NCBI GenBank assembly: GCA_008729055.1
Contig: SDUX01000010.1
Location: 248,001 to 312,000 of the forward strand
Direction of reading: 5' to 3'
Source: Pyropia haitanensis
Lineage: Eukaryota; Rhodophyta; Bangiophyceae; Bangiales; Bangiaceae
Length of the DNA stretch: 64,000 nt
The translations under genes were made by a program, and so were the position numbers. The notes beneath the pieces were generated by a model. It did not search any database. It worked only from the letters and a program-made list of their open reading frames with translations, and was not told where the DNA came from. Below, one piece after another: positions 9,482 to 20,697 of the stretch (positions within the stretch are counted from its first letter, which is position 1; each line of letters begins with the position of its first letter).

Positions 9482-10994
9482 GCGGCGGTGGCGGCGGCTG
9501 ACGAGCCGGGCTACCTGGCCGTCGCGTGCATTGGCACAATGATGCTGCCGCTGGTGCCGTCGTGTACGACGGTGCTGCCCTACCCACCGACTGCGTTTAT
9601 CCTGGCGCTGGGTGACGCCGCCACCGGCGCGGTCACCAGCTACACCCTCACCGTCGCGGCCGATACCCCGCCGTCGGTGGTGCGCGAGGCGGTCGCCATT
9701 CTCCAGCACTTTACGACGATGGAGGCGGCTGGCGGCGGCAGCAGCAGCCCCGGCGCGTCGCCGCCGCCTCCCCTGGGCGGCGCCGCCGCCGGCCGGTCGC
9801 CGAGCGCCTCCCCGGGGCTGGCGGGGGTGGTTGAGCGCGGCTCCGAGGCCGCCGCGCGCAAGATCCTGACGCTCGGCGAGGCCGCCCGCGGCTCCATCCA
9901 CCGCCGCCTCGCGGCGGCAACGGCCAACGCGGCAGCGCGCGGGCAGGGCCACGACGGCGCTGACCGCGCGCGCGGCGCGGGCGGGGGCGGCGGCGACGGC
10001 GGTGGCTTCGGTGGCTACAGTGGCAGCGGCGGCAGCGGCGGCAGTAGCGGCGGCGGCGGCGGCAGCGGCAGCCGCGGCCGGCGGGACGTGCCGGTGCCCA
10101 AGGCGGTGGTGTGGACTTTTTCCGGGGTCGGCCGCGCGAGCAGCGGCGTGGCGGGCGCGCTGACGGGCGTGGGCGAGCGGGTGGCGCGGACGGTGGGGGG
10201 GGGGCTGGCCAACAGCGGCGTCATGCGCCGCGCACGGGACGCGCCATCTAACAGCGTGGGCGGTGTCTTCCACACCGCCCTGTCGACGGGCTGCCTCGCG
10301 TTTGCCAATATTTACGAGGTACGTGCTCGGGGGGGGTGCTGCGGCGGTGGAGGCGTCGCTGGTGGTGCTGTCTGGGTGTGTATGCTGTGCTGCTGGTGTG
10401 CGCTTGTACTTGCGGGTGCGTGCGTGTGCGTCCGGACAGCGTCTGACCGCCTCTGTTGCTTCCTGGTCGCTCCTTTCCCCCGCTGAGACCCTCCTGGGTC
10501 TCGTTTTGTCTATCTACCTCTCCGTAACGCCCTCTCTTCCTTTTCATTTTGTTTTTCTCACAGGCTGCGGACGAAACGGGGCGCGCCATCCTCACCACCA
10601 CCGCCACGGGCGCCACCGCCCTCACCGACGCGCGCTACGGACCGCGTGCCGCGTCGGTGGCGCACGACACGGGCCTGACGGCGGTGTCGGCGTACCGGGT
10701 GGTGCGGTTTCCGTCCAAGTTTGGCGCGACAACCATTGTCAAGACGTTTGCCACAACCACCGCCGACGGCGCGCGCGCGCGCAACGGCGGCGGCGGGTCG
10801 GGGGTGGCGGCTGCGGCGGCGGCGGGGCCGGCCGACTGGCAGGTGGGCGGCCTGCCGGGCGCGCCGGAGGGGGCACCCCCGTGGGGGGCGGGGGGGGGGG
10901 CAGGGGGGGGGGGGCGCTGGGGGGGGCGGCGGGGGCTCACTCCCCGGCCGCGGCGTACGCGGCCAGCCGGGGCGCCCCAGACTACACGCTGTGA
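9240..10994 (+). CDS. Senescence/spartin-domain protein (ERD7-like)
   Basis: Two exons. Exon 1 runs to 10318 and is followed by an intron 10319-10563 (GTACGT...TTTCTCACAG), joining IYE to AADETGRAIL in frame. The C-terminal half is the senescence domain: KAVVWTFSGVGRASSGVAGA, the Gly-rich amphipathic stretch, then AADETGRAILTTTATGATAL and HDTGLTAVSAYRVVRF. The family (plant ERD7, animal spartin) binds lipid droplets or membranes and is stress-linked in plants. The likely start is the ATG at 9240; reaching the main frame needs one extra C in the C9 run at 9298-9306. Near the end, G runs at 10883-10926 again need one extra base to give the natural-looking terminus SRGAPDYTL at 10994; unshifted, the frame runs to 11085. 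A Gly/Ser linker separates the N-terminal part from the domain. Confidence 0.8.
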
Positions 10995-11085
10995 GGCTGC
11001 ATGGGGGCGGCGGGGCGGGGGCGACGGGCGCTGCTGCCGACGCGGCGGCGGGCGGCGGCGGTGGGTGACGGCGGCGGGCACGTGA

Positions 11086-13176
11086 CGGCCACGCGTCGGT
11101 GGCGGCACCCGCCCGTGCCTCGTCCGCTGCCCGTGGCGACGGGTTAGCTGGGGCGGACGGGGATGGTAGCCGTGCCGCTGGCGCCGCCGCGGGCCCGTCG
11201 TGCTGCCCGACCGCGGACCGTCGCCGCCAGTCGTACGGGCGGGGGACCGCCGGCCGTTGGCGGGGGGGACGGCGCAGCAGAGCCCGCGCCGGCCGTGCAT
11301 AAAGTGACACAGACCAACGGCTTCATCTCCTCGCTGCGCGCCGGTCCAACCGACCGGGGTGGCACCACCACCAGGCCGACGCAGACGACCCGCGTGGCAG
11401 GCCAGGTCTCCTTTGCCAGTTGGTCCACCCCCCCCACCACCCCCGCGCTCTCCCCTCCGCTTGGACTCGCCAGAACGGCGGCCGTGGCAGCGGCGGTCGG
11501 GAAGGGAGGAGGCAAGCGCCGGCGGCAAAAGTCTGCGCGCGGGCCGCGCGGCGTGGCCGCCCGAGCCGTCGATGCATGCGTGTGTCGCTTGCCGCTGCGG
11601 CGACTGCCGCCGCCGCCGTCGTGGCACCGCCTAGCGGTGCGGGCAAGCCACGGCGCAGGAAGACAGAACAGAGCGGAGGTGGAGCGAGCAAGTGAAAGGG
11701 GGCGGTGGAGCGAGCAAGTGGAGGGGGATGGTGGTGCGATGAGGCACACGCGGGCGACGCCGGGCGTCGCACGCGCGTTGTAGTTTTATGTCTGCGAGGC
11801 TGCCACAGACCGCCCGGCGGGCGGCCACGGTCAGCGGCGGGTGGCCCCTCGGCGGTGGTACTGCCCACGGCGCCGTCGCGCCGCGGTCGCCGCACCGCGC
11901 TCTGCCGCTGCTGCTGCCGGCGTCCACCCCTGCCACTCCGCCGCTGCCTCCATTCCCCCGCGATGCCACCGCTATGCTCCCCTTCCGCTCCTTGTCCGGG
12001 GGTCTCGCTGCACTTCTTTCCGCCACCTCCCCCCCCTTCCCCGCGCTCACCCCCCCGCCAGCCATGTGGCGGCCCCTGTGCCGCCACCGCCTACAACCAC
12101 CGCCACACGCTGGCGCCTGTTTGGCGCGCGCCGCCACGCGCCGTCACGCTAGTGGGCGCGGATGGCCACTGGGCACGGCCGGCAGAGGGGGGCGGACGGC
12201 GGCGGGGGGGGAGCCCCCGGCAGACACCGCTGACGCAGCCGACGGCCATGCCCCTTCCCGCTGACGGAGTCATGGCGCAGTCGTGGCGGGGGCGCGACGG
12301 CGCCGCGAGCTCCGCGGCGCGGGGCGGGGAGGCCGTCCCGCCCTGGCTCGCCCCGCCTCGCGGCCACCCGACCCGACCCGCCCAGACCCGACCAGACCCG
12401 ACCCGCCCCGCTCCGCCCCGCTCCGCCTCGGCCGGCCGCATCCCGCCGTGCCCGATCCCCGCCCCGTCACCGCCCCGCCGCAGCCCCTTGTGTGTCGACC
12501 GGGGCGCCGCGCCTCCCCCGCCACTTGGCCGTGGGGAGGAGGATCCTCAAAGCGCTGGAGGGTGGTCACTCCCCCCCGTTTCCTCAACCCCCCTTCCCTA
12601 CCCTGGCTGGCGTGCCGCGCTCCCTCCCTTTCCCCCGCCTCCCCTCTGCCCCACATGCCACGCCCGTGATGGCAGTACTCCCCACGCCGGTGGTGGTCCT
12701 GGAGAGACGAGCGGCGGGGGGTTGAATATAGCAGTAGCAGGGAGACAGGCGGCGGGGGGGGGGCTGACGCTTGCCAACTCACGGCCGCGGCTGACGAGAC
12801 GAGGACGCGCCACCCCCCCGACGGGACGCTTGCGTGGGGAGGGGAGGGGCAGGGCCGACCGCGCAGACACCGGGTGCACCTCCCGCCCCAAGCCCCCCCC
12901 CACGACGGCTTACACACTCGCCGCGGTGGGGCGGCGCGGCTTGGAATTTTCGGCGGGTCGTGGTGGCGCGCGGGGCGCGTTGGTCGTGTGCTGACGCGCG
13001 CGGTCGCGATCGGCGGCGGCCGGGTGGCCAAGGGGGAAGGGCAGTGGGGACGACGGGTCGGGTTGTTGGATCGTGGCGGCGACCGCGGTCCGCTTGTCCG
13101 TTGTGGAAGCGGCTGGCGGGGTGGGGCGTGGCGGGTTGGGGGCGGGGGGGGGGGGGGGGGAAAGACCGGGGCGCCC
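11086..13176. other. Low-complexity intergenic region
   Basis: No gene supported. Both strands are open over long distances simply because stops are rare at this GC content. Frames have no domain and no consistent codon bias. A CCCGA-type microsatellite lies at about 12361-12425. Confidence 0.4.
12361..12425. repeat. Microsatellite of CCCGA / CCCGC units
   Basis: A run of 5-base units (ACCCG with CCCGC and CCAGA variants) over about 65 bp, degenerate at the ends. Confidence 0.7.
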
Positions 13177-13464
13177 ATGGCCACTGCAAACGACCGCCGC
13201 GGCCAGCGGGACGTCCCCCTGCCGCTCCGAGGCCACAACCCCACCTCCACCGCACCACTTGCCACCCACGGGTCGGCAGCAGGCCACGCAGTCTCGGCCT
13301 TTCTACACGACGCCGCGGCTGTCGCCACGACCGCCGGCCACGCGGGGGAAGACGTTGGAAAGGACCGCGGCGGGGACAGAGGGGCCAAGCGCCAGACCAA
13401 AGGGGAGCTATGTTCTCACGCGGCTGACGGCGCCGTCAGGAGGGGGGGGGGGGGGGCGACGTAG
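13177..13464 (+). CDS. Possible small hypothetical protein (weak)
   Basis: From an ATG in good context (CGCCCATGGCC), 95 codons read a mixed-composition protein (ATANDRRGQRDVPLPL, AGHAVSAFLHDAAAVATTAG, then a Lys/Asp/Gly-rich tail). It is more protein-like than its surroundings, but shows no domain, signal peptide or membrane segment. It lies just upstream of the 13.8-kb MITE. It may be chance open sequence or the 5' part of a longer gene broken at the G run near 13441. Confidence 0.2.
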   Translation: MATANDRRGQRDVPLPLRGHNPTSTAPLATHGSAAGHAVSAFLHDAAAVATTAGHAGEDVGKDRGGDRGAKRQTKGELCSHAADGAVRRGGGGAT

Positions 13465-13822
13465 ACTGGCAGCAAGTATGGTGTCATGGCGCTGGCAGAC
13501 GGACGCTGCTGGCAGATGGCCGCGGCCACCGACCGCGGCGGCCGAGTAACAGTGGAAATGACGAGGCGCGGCTGCCGGCTGATGGCGGCGGCGGCGGCAG
13601 GGGCGGCGGCAGCGGCACCGACGGCGGCGGCGTCGAAGGGGGGGAGCGCAGGTGGTGTCGCCCGCCGGCAGGCCGCCCCCACGGCCGGCCGTCGCGCCGG
13701 GGCGGCCGACGGCGCAGCGCCGCCGAGGTGGCTGCGCGCTTGCCGTTTGGCGTTGCGCGGCGGTCGCACGCGCACCCCCCCCCCCCCCCCCAACCGAGCT
13801 GGGCCCAACGCGCCCCGCAGAG

Positions 13823-14433
13823 TAAGGTTGGCAGGTCGGTAAATCCTACCGAATAATGACGTCGGTAACCGACGATATCCCGATCGGTAAACGGTAAGCG
13901 CGATTTGATCGCCGGTCGGTATCGGTCGGTATGGTAATTGGACTTGTGTTTCTATTTCAGTGCGACCGTCGCAAGGCACTCGCCTGACCCAACAATCGCC
14001 TTGGTGGTGTGGCGGCTGCGGAACTTCCGGGCCGCCCAGTTTCCCTTGCGTCTTATCGTTGGGAGCAGGGCGGTTGGTCAGTTCGTTGTCAATATGTGCA
14101 CCTTGATGCGTGAGAATTAAAGGACGCGGCTTGGCATGCAGGAGAGATAAGGGACGTGGAGGAGACGGGGTGCGCCCGTGCTTGCCCGTGGCAAGAATGG
14201 TCAAGGTGGTGGCTCTGGTCGGGTTGAGCTGAGGCGTGCCACCGGTTCCGTCTGGGTCATTAAGTGGCCGAGGCAGTGGGCGGAATCAAGTGTGGAGCTC
14301 CAACCACGCCCTACTTTATAAAGAATTGATGTGAGGATTTCGGTTACCGAGATCCCAATACGAAATCGAGCTTTCGGTATACCGATCGGTAAACGGTATC
14401 CAGAATCGTACCGATCGGTAAGTGACAACCTTA
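13823..14433. mobile_element. 611-bp MITE, hAT-like ends
   Basis: Ends are TAAGGTTGGCA at 13823 and its near-complement TGACAACCTTA at 14433. The same 7 bp, CGCAGAG, flank both sides (13816-13822 and 14434-14440). Inside, the motif CGATCGGTAAACGGTA occurs near both ends (about 13882 and 14385), with many ACCGATCGGT palindromes. It is AT-rich relative to the host and encodes nothing recognisable. The TAAGGTTG start resembles the CAGGGTTG end of the 1.4-kb hAT element. A 7-bp duplication is one base short of the usual hAT 8, so the superfamily call is tentative. Confidence 0.75.
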
Positions 14434-14554
14434 CGCAGAGCGCCGCGGCCGGCGCCGCGCTACGGACGCCGCGGCGGTTGCCGCCGCCGCCGGCGCCAAT
14501 CCCGCCCCGCCTTGGTCACTGAGACTGTAAGGGCGGCGGCGGCTCGCCAGTGTC

Positions 14555-15750
14555 ATGGGCCGCCTGCGCGCACGCTGGGCACCGTCAGTGGGGGGCGCGC
14601 AGCGGGTGGACGCTCCGCCTCTCCCCCCCCCCCCCCCCCCCCCCCGCCCGAGGGCGTCGTGGGGGGGGGGAGGGGGGGGTTGCCAGGCGGCACCCCGCTG
14701 TGGGGGGGTAGCGGCCGCCACGTTGGGCGGCCACGCCGCGGCGGTGGCGGCGCCGCTGGCCGACGCCCGCCGCCCGCCGGCGGTGGCGGCACCCGCACAC
14801 CACGAGACGCGGGGGGTGGTGCTGCAGATTTCCGGCCCCCCCCCCCCGACGGCGGTGGGAGTCCCCTTTTCCCCTTTCTCCCTCCCCCCCCCCCCCCGCC
14901 CCTTCCCCCTCCGCCGCCGCTGCCGCTGCAACCCCGCCTACCGCCGCAGAGTCTGGTGAGCGGGCTCTCCACCACAGCCGCCGCGCCGTCGACCGAGCGG
15001 CCGACCGGCAGCGTCGGCGGGACCCCTCCCCCCGCGACGCGCTCGCCGGCAAGCCGACCGCGCGGCGCCCCTCCCTGCCAGCGTCCCCCCCTCCCCCCCC
15101 CCCCCCCCCCCACCCCCCCCATCCCCCCCCGCCGCCACGCCGGTCGCGGCCACGTGTGTGCACCGGCCCTGTCTGGGACTGTCCGCCCGCCGCCGCGCCT
15201 CGGCGGCGTGGCCACGACGGGGCGGTGCCGTCGTGTGGGGGGGCGCCCCGCCCGGCGGTTCCCCGCCGGGGGCCGCGACCGCGCCGGCGCGGTGGCCGGC
15301 GTGCGCCGCGTTCCGTGGCGCGGAGGGTGGGGGGGGGGCGGGTGGCTGGCCGGCCGCGGGGGGGCACACCCGTGAGCCCCACAGCCAACTGGGCACCGCG
15401 TACTGGCAAGCGCGGGTAGGGACGTGGGGGGGGGGGGGGAAGGGGGGTGGACCGGGGGGGGCGGGGGGGGGGGGGGGGGGGGGGGGGTGAGCGAGCCGTC
15501 CCCACCCGTCGCGCCGCCCATCGACGTTGCCACGCCAGACGCGCGCCGCTGCGGCGTGGCTGCTGACGCCAACGACGCCACGGGTGCGCGCGGCGGCGGC
15601 GGCGGCCGTGCTGCGAGCGCTGCGGGTGCCGCCGCCCGCCGCGGCGACGCGGGGGGTGCCGCCGCCGCCGCGGCGGCGACGCGGCCGGCGTCGCCGTCGT
15701 TTGCGCTTCGGGCCGCCCGCGCCGCGTGGGCCACACCCCCCCCCCCCGCC

Positions 15751-15782
<32 letters not shown>

Positions 15783-15796
15783 CGCTACCGCCGCTG

Positions 15797-15840
<44 letters not shown>

Positions 15841-16568
15841 TCCGCCCACCCCCCCCACCCCCCAGCCGCCCGCCACACCGCGTCACGCGCGCCCCCCCCC
15901 CCCCCCCCCCACCCCCCCCCCCCCCCCCCACACCGCGGCGGCAGCCACGCTAGTAGGTCACGCCCGCCGCGAGCGTCTCGCGGCGGCCCGCCGCGGCCGG
16001 CGCGCCCGTCGAGCGCGACCGCCGCGGCGGCGCCGTCCAACCGCGCGCGGCGCCGACGCGGGGCGCGGTGCGCTGTCGGCGCGGCCGCCGTCGGCGGCAG
16101 CGGCCCGCGGGCGTGCCGTCCTGCCCGCCGCCGCCGCGGCCCGCCGCCGCCGCCGCCGCCGCCGCCGGCCGCCCGCTGTCGTCGCGGCCGTGCACGTGCG
16201 CGGCACCGACGGTGCGCGTCGCGGCGGCTGGCAGTGGCGGGGGCGGCCGGGGGGGGGGGGGGGGGGAGGGGGAGGGGGAGGGGGGGGGGGGGTGTCGCGG
16301 CTGGCGGCTGCCTACGGACGAGCTCCTGCACGGCGGCGGCGGCGGCGGCAGGCCGGCGGCGGCACCGGCTGCCGCGCGCGCGCATTGACGCGGCGCTGGG
16401 CGCGGGCGTGGCGGCGGCGCGGCCGGCGGGCGTGTCTGGTCGGCGGCGGTCCTTCCCCCACCCGTCCCCCTCCCCCCCCCCCCCCCCCGCGCTCCTCCCT
16501 ACGGTGGCGCTGTCCTCACCCGCCCGTACCCCCCACCGCGGCTGTTGGGTTGACGCTGGGCGTGCCGC

Positions 16569-16610
<42 letters not shown>

Positions 16611-16939
16611 GCCCGCCCGCAACGACCGCCACCGCGTCCCGCGCAGCGCGTCACGCCGCGCCGCGCCGCGCCGCGCCGCGCCGCGCCGCGCCGCGCCGCG
16701 CGGGCGTACGAGAGCGGCGAGGCAACCGGGCTGGCGTCACGCCGGTGGGCGCCAGTGGCACGTCGTTGCGGCGGTGGGGGGGGGGGGATTGGGGGGGGTG
16801 GAGGGGACGCGCGGCGGGCGGGGGGGGGGAAGGAAGCGTACAGGGGTACGGGGGGGGGCGGGGGAGGCAGCTGGGGGGGGGGGGGGAGCGAGGGGTGCGC
16901 GGGCGATACGCTACGCCACCGCCGCCGCCACCACCACCG

Positions 16940-16980
<41 letters not shown>

Positions 16981-17270
16981 GCCACCGCCACCGCCACTGC
17001 CGCCGCCGCCGCCGCCACCGCGTCGTGGCCGCGGCGGGCAGACACGCCCCCGCCGCGCGGTGCGTCGCGGCGGCCGCGTACGGCGAACTGCCGCCGCTCT
17101 CCGCGGCGGCCCGCCCGGCCACGCCCCACGCCGCCGCCGCCGACCGCGGCGGCCGACGCGGACCCGCCGCCGCGGCGCGGCGGCTGGCGGCGGCGGCGGC
17201 GGCGCGGCGGCGCGCGCGCCCGCGGCGTGCCCGTGCGCGCTCTCGCGTGGGCCCTACCTACCCCCCCCCC
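14555..17270 (+). CDS. Probable large low-complexity gene, frame repeatedly broken (unresolved)
   Basis: A chain of plus-strand segments with near-total G/C third positions: about 14690-14835 (HHETRGVVLQIS), 14935-15090 (SLVSGLSTTAAAPSTERPTG), 15120-15330 (THVCVHRP-like region), 15490-15730 (PPIDVATPDARRCGVAADAN), 15940-16240 (TLVGHARRERLAAARRG), 16290-16470 (RARIDAALGAGVAAARPAG) and 17060-17260 (AYGELPPLSAAARPATPH). Each change of frame falls on a G or C run. The product would be Ala/Arg/Gly/Pro-rich with no recognised domain. It may be a separate gene or the upstream part of the zinc-finger gene. GC3 is a weak guide at this composition, so strand and continuity are uncertain. Confidence 0.25.
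16645..16702. repeat. Microsatellite (CCGCG)n
   Basis: About ten near-perfect tandem copies of the 5-mer CCGCG, beginning after GCGCGTCA and ending at CGGGCG. Confidence 0.85.
16917..17003. repeat. Microsatellite (CCGCCA)n
   Basis: Tandem CCGCCA hexamers with CCACCA and CCGCCG variants over about 85 bp. Confidence 0.8.
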
Positions 17271-18062
17271 CCCCCCCCCCGCCGCCCCTCCTCCCCCGCC
17301 CGCGTGCTCCCCTTTCCTCCGCCACCCCGTCTGCTCGCCGCGGCCGCCCTTCCCGCCGCGGCGCCCGCTCTTACTCGCCGCGTCCGCACCACACCCGCCG
17401 TGGTGCGTGGCGCCCACGCTCGCCACGCTCCCGCTCGCTTCCCCCCCCCCCGCGTTTTTTTTGTTTTTTTTTGTTTGTTCCTTTGTCTGTCGCCGCGCCG
17501 CGCGACGTGGCCCCGGTCGCGCGCCGCGGCACGCACGGGCGCGGCGCGGGCGGTCGTGGCCGTTTCTTGGTGACGGCGTTTTTTTTTTTTTTTTTTTTGG
17601 GGGGGGGGGGGGGGGGCGGGGTGTTGGGGGGGGGGGGGGGGGGGGAGGGGTGCAGGGGGGCGTGTGGGGGGGGGGGGGGTCTAGCGACGCGGCTGTCCAT
17701 CCCGCCCTGCCAGTAGCGGCGCCGCCGTGCACGGCGGCAGCTCGGCGCGTGGCGCTCCCCCCCTCCCCCCCCTCCCACCCTGAGCTGACCATTCCCCCCC
17801 CTCCCCCCCTCGCTCGTCGTTTCCTCCCTCCTCTCTCCGCTCGCGGCCCGCCGCTCTCCTCCTACTCCTCGGGAGCGGCGGTGGTGTCCCCGGGGGGCGG
17901 GGAGGGGCCGGCACGGGGGGGCGGCCGCGACGACGACGCTTGGGGGGGGGTGGGAGGGGGGTGGGGAGGGCGCACCATGACGCTCGCCGGCGCCATGCCA
18001 CTCGGCGGTGGGGGTGGGGGGGGTGGAGGCGGCGGCAGGCGGCGAGTGCCCGCCAGCCGCCA

Positions 18063-18107
<45 letters not shown>

Positions 18108-18263
18108 GGGTGGGGGGATGGGCGGCGGCACGGCGGTGGGCGCGCCGCCGCCGCCGCCACCGCCGCCACCCCCCCCGCCACCACCGCCGCCGCCACCCCC
18201 CCCCCCCCCCCCCCTCCGCACTCGACGGCGGCCGTCCCCGAGTCGAGCTCCCCCCCCGCCATC
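17271..18263. other. Homopolymer-rich region upstream of the zinc-finger gene
   Basis: Contains T runs (17456-17480 and T17-18 at about 17579-17598) followed by about 80 bases of almost pure G broken by a few C/T/A. No gene is supported. The last 150 bp before 18264 are mostly (CCG)n and C runs, likely 5' leader or the hidden N-terminal coding part. Confidence 0.4.
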
Positions 18264-18898
18264 ATGGACCTCAACGCCGCGTACGCGCTCGCCACCTCCT
18301 CCCCCGTCACGCACCCGTCGTCTGGCGAGGCGGCGTACGCGTGCCCGTACGGCGGGTGCGCCAAGGCCTTCTCCAAGCGCTTCAACCTCAAGGCACACCT
18401 GCGGTTGCACACGGGTAGCCGGCCGTTTGGGTGCCCGCACTGCCCGCGGCGGTTCATGTGGAAGAGCAGCCTGTCGAGCCACGAGCTCGGCCACGCCCGC
18501 CGGTCGGAGCGCATGGACGCGCACGCCGTCGCGCTGCACGCGCCGCCGCCACCGCCGCCACGGGGGGGGGGTGCGGGTGGGGGTGTGGGTATGGGTGGGG
18601 GGGGGGGGGGATGGCCGCCGCCGCTGCAAGGAGGGGAGGGCTCCTAGGGGTGGGGGGGCCTGTAGGGGGGGGGGCGGCCGGTGTCGCCGGCGGCGTCGGC
18701 GGGGGGGGTACTGCCGGTGGCGGCTTGGCTGTCGGCGGCGGGCCCGGCTTTTGTGGGCCCGGCTTTCGTGAGCCCGTCGGCCTGACCCGCACCGGCGGCA
18801 TTGCGTACGGCTACCCCGCGGTCGGCGGCGTCATGTCCGCGCCCGCCGCGGCCACGTCGGCGCGGTGGACAACCTACGCGCCAACGCCGGCGGGGTGG

Positions 18899-18966
<68 letters not shown>

Positions 18967-20697
18967 GGCGATGGGTGCGCCGCCGCGGCTGCCGCCCGCG
19001 GCGCGGCCACTCAAGCGCCGCGCGCTGACGCCCCCGCACGCGGGGCTGTCGCGGTCACCCTACGCGGCGGGCGTGCCGGTGCTGCCGCCGCCGCCGCCCC
19101 ACCGGGGCGGCGTCGGCGCCTTGCACCCGCGGTCCGGGGCGGTGACGGCGGCGGCGGCGGCGGCGGTGGTGCCGCCACTTCACCACCCCTACGCCACAGA
19201 CGGGCGGACGGGAGGCGGCGGCAGCAGCGGCGGCGGCGGTGGCGGCGGTGGGGGGGGCTACGCGGCGGCGCTTCCCCCCATACCATCGTCTACCGTCACC
19301 CCCACCCCTCTGGGTGGGGAGTATGGGGGCGGCGGCCGTCACACAGCCGGCGGCTGGCCGCCCACGGCCGGCGCACCCACCCCCACGCCCGCGCCACTGC
19401 CCGCGCTCGTCTCGACGCGGCTACCGCCAATGGCGGGCGGCACGCGGCCGCCGCTCGGCGCGGGCCGCGCCGCCGCGGCCGGCGCGCCCGCGGCGGTGGC
19501 GGTGGTGGCGGCCGGCGGCGCGCCGACGGCGCTTGTGGGAGGCGGCGGGGGCGGCGGGGGGCGTGCCTCCCCGTCCGACGCGCACCCGCCGCTGCCGCCA
19601 GGCTCGCCCCACCTGTCGCCGCACCCGTCGCCGCTGACGCCCTCATCCGCGTCGTCGCTGCCCGTCGTGCGGCTGCCCGCGTGGCGGTGGGCGCCGCCGG
19701 CGGCGGCGGCAAAGGCGACGGTAGTACCTGGGGCGGCACCGGCGGCGGCACCGGCGGCGGCACCGGGGGCGGGGGCGGCGGCGGGGGCGGCGGCGGGGGG
19801 GGTACCCCGGGCAGCGCCGTCGGTGGGCCCGTTCCCGCCCCCCGCCGGCCGGCTGGCCAGCGCGCCCGCCGCGGCGGCGGGCGCGCCGCTCGCCGCCGGC
19901 CCGCCGCCCGCGTCCGTGTCGCTGCCCGCGGGCCTGGCCAAGGGCGGCCTCGACAGCCGGCTGCCGCCGCTGCTGTCGTCGCCCTTCTCGTCGCCGCCGG
20001 CGTACGCGCCCAAGCCGCGGCTGCCGTCGGTGCGGTCGCTGCTCGCGCTGCCGCCGTCGTCGGCCCCTGCCCCCGTGTACAGGCAACCGGGTCTGGGGCA
20101 GGCGGCGGGGGGGGGGGGGCGGGCGGCGGTGGTGGCGGCGGTATTGGCGCCGGTGGTGCTGCTGTTGGCGGTGGTGGTGGTGGGGGTGGTGGTGGCGGCG
20201 CCAGCCATGCGGCGCTCCCGCCGCCACCGCCGCCGCCCGCCGCGGCGTCGGCGGCGGCCGTGGCGCCGACGCTGCGCGCGGCGGCGGTGGAGCGCAAGCC
20301 GCCGCCACCCGACCTGGACTTTGACGCCTCCCTGCTGATGCCCGCCGATGAGCTCGACGATGGCGGCCGCTGCCTGTCGGCCGTCACCGCCAGCCGCGGC
20401 GGCGGCGGCGGCGGCAGCGCGGGGGGAGGGGGGGCGGTGCCGCCCGTGGACGAGTGGGACTGTGGCGGGGGTGGCGGTGGGGGAGGGGGCGCACCTCGCC
20501 TGGTGGGAGGAGGCAGGGGAGGGGGCGGCGGCTGGGGCGGCGGCGGCGACGGCCGGCTGCCGCCGTTGCAGCACGCGGCGGCGGCGGCAGCGGGGCTGGG
20601 CGGCTACGCGGGCGTCGACGCCCGCGGCTACGCGCGGCCGCCGTGGCCCGCGCCGCCAGACAGTGCGCCGGCGCGGTACGGCGCGCCAGAGTGGTGA
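18264..20697 (+). CDS. C2H2 zinc-finger protein, putative transcription factor
   Basis: From the ATG at 18264 (ATCATGGAC) the protein reads two tandem C2H2 fingers at residues 27-49 (C27-x4-C32-x12-H45-x3-H49) and 57-77 (C57-x2-C60-x12-H73-x3-H77) joined by a TGSRPF linker, the typical TGEKPF-like linker of DNA-binding fingers. In one frame it stops at 18647. Sequence beyond is clearly still coding: frame two from about 18650 (LTRTGGIAYGYPAVGG ... GLDSRLPPLLSSPFSSPPAY) and frame three from about 20110 (PDLDFDASLLMPADELDDGG ... RYGAPEW) to a stop at 20697. Both frame changes are at G runs (18565-18620 and 20105-20118). If joined, the product is about 810 residues with a Gly/Ala/Pro-rich body, likely nuclear. 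No family more specific than C2H2 can be named. Confidence 0.7.

Noticed and set aside
15424..18771. A single 1115-codon open frame on the plus strand
   Set aside because: It runs through G, C and T homopolymers and crosses the zinc fingers in the wrong frame. It stays open only because stop codons are rare at this GC content.
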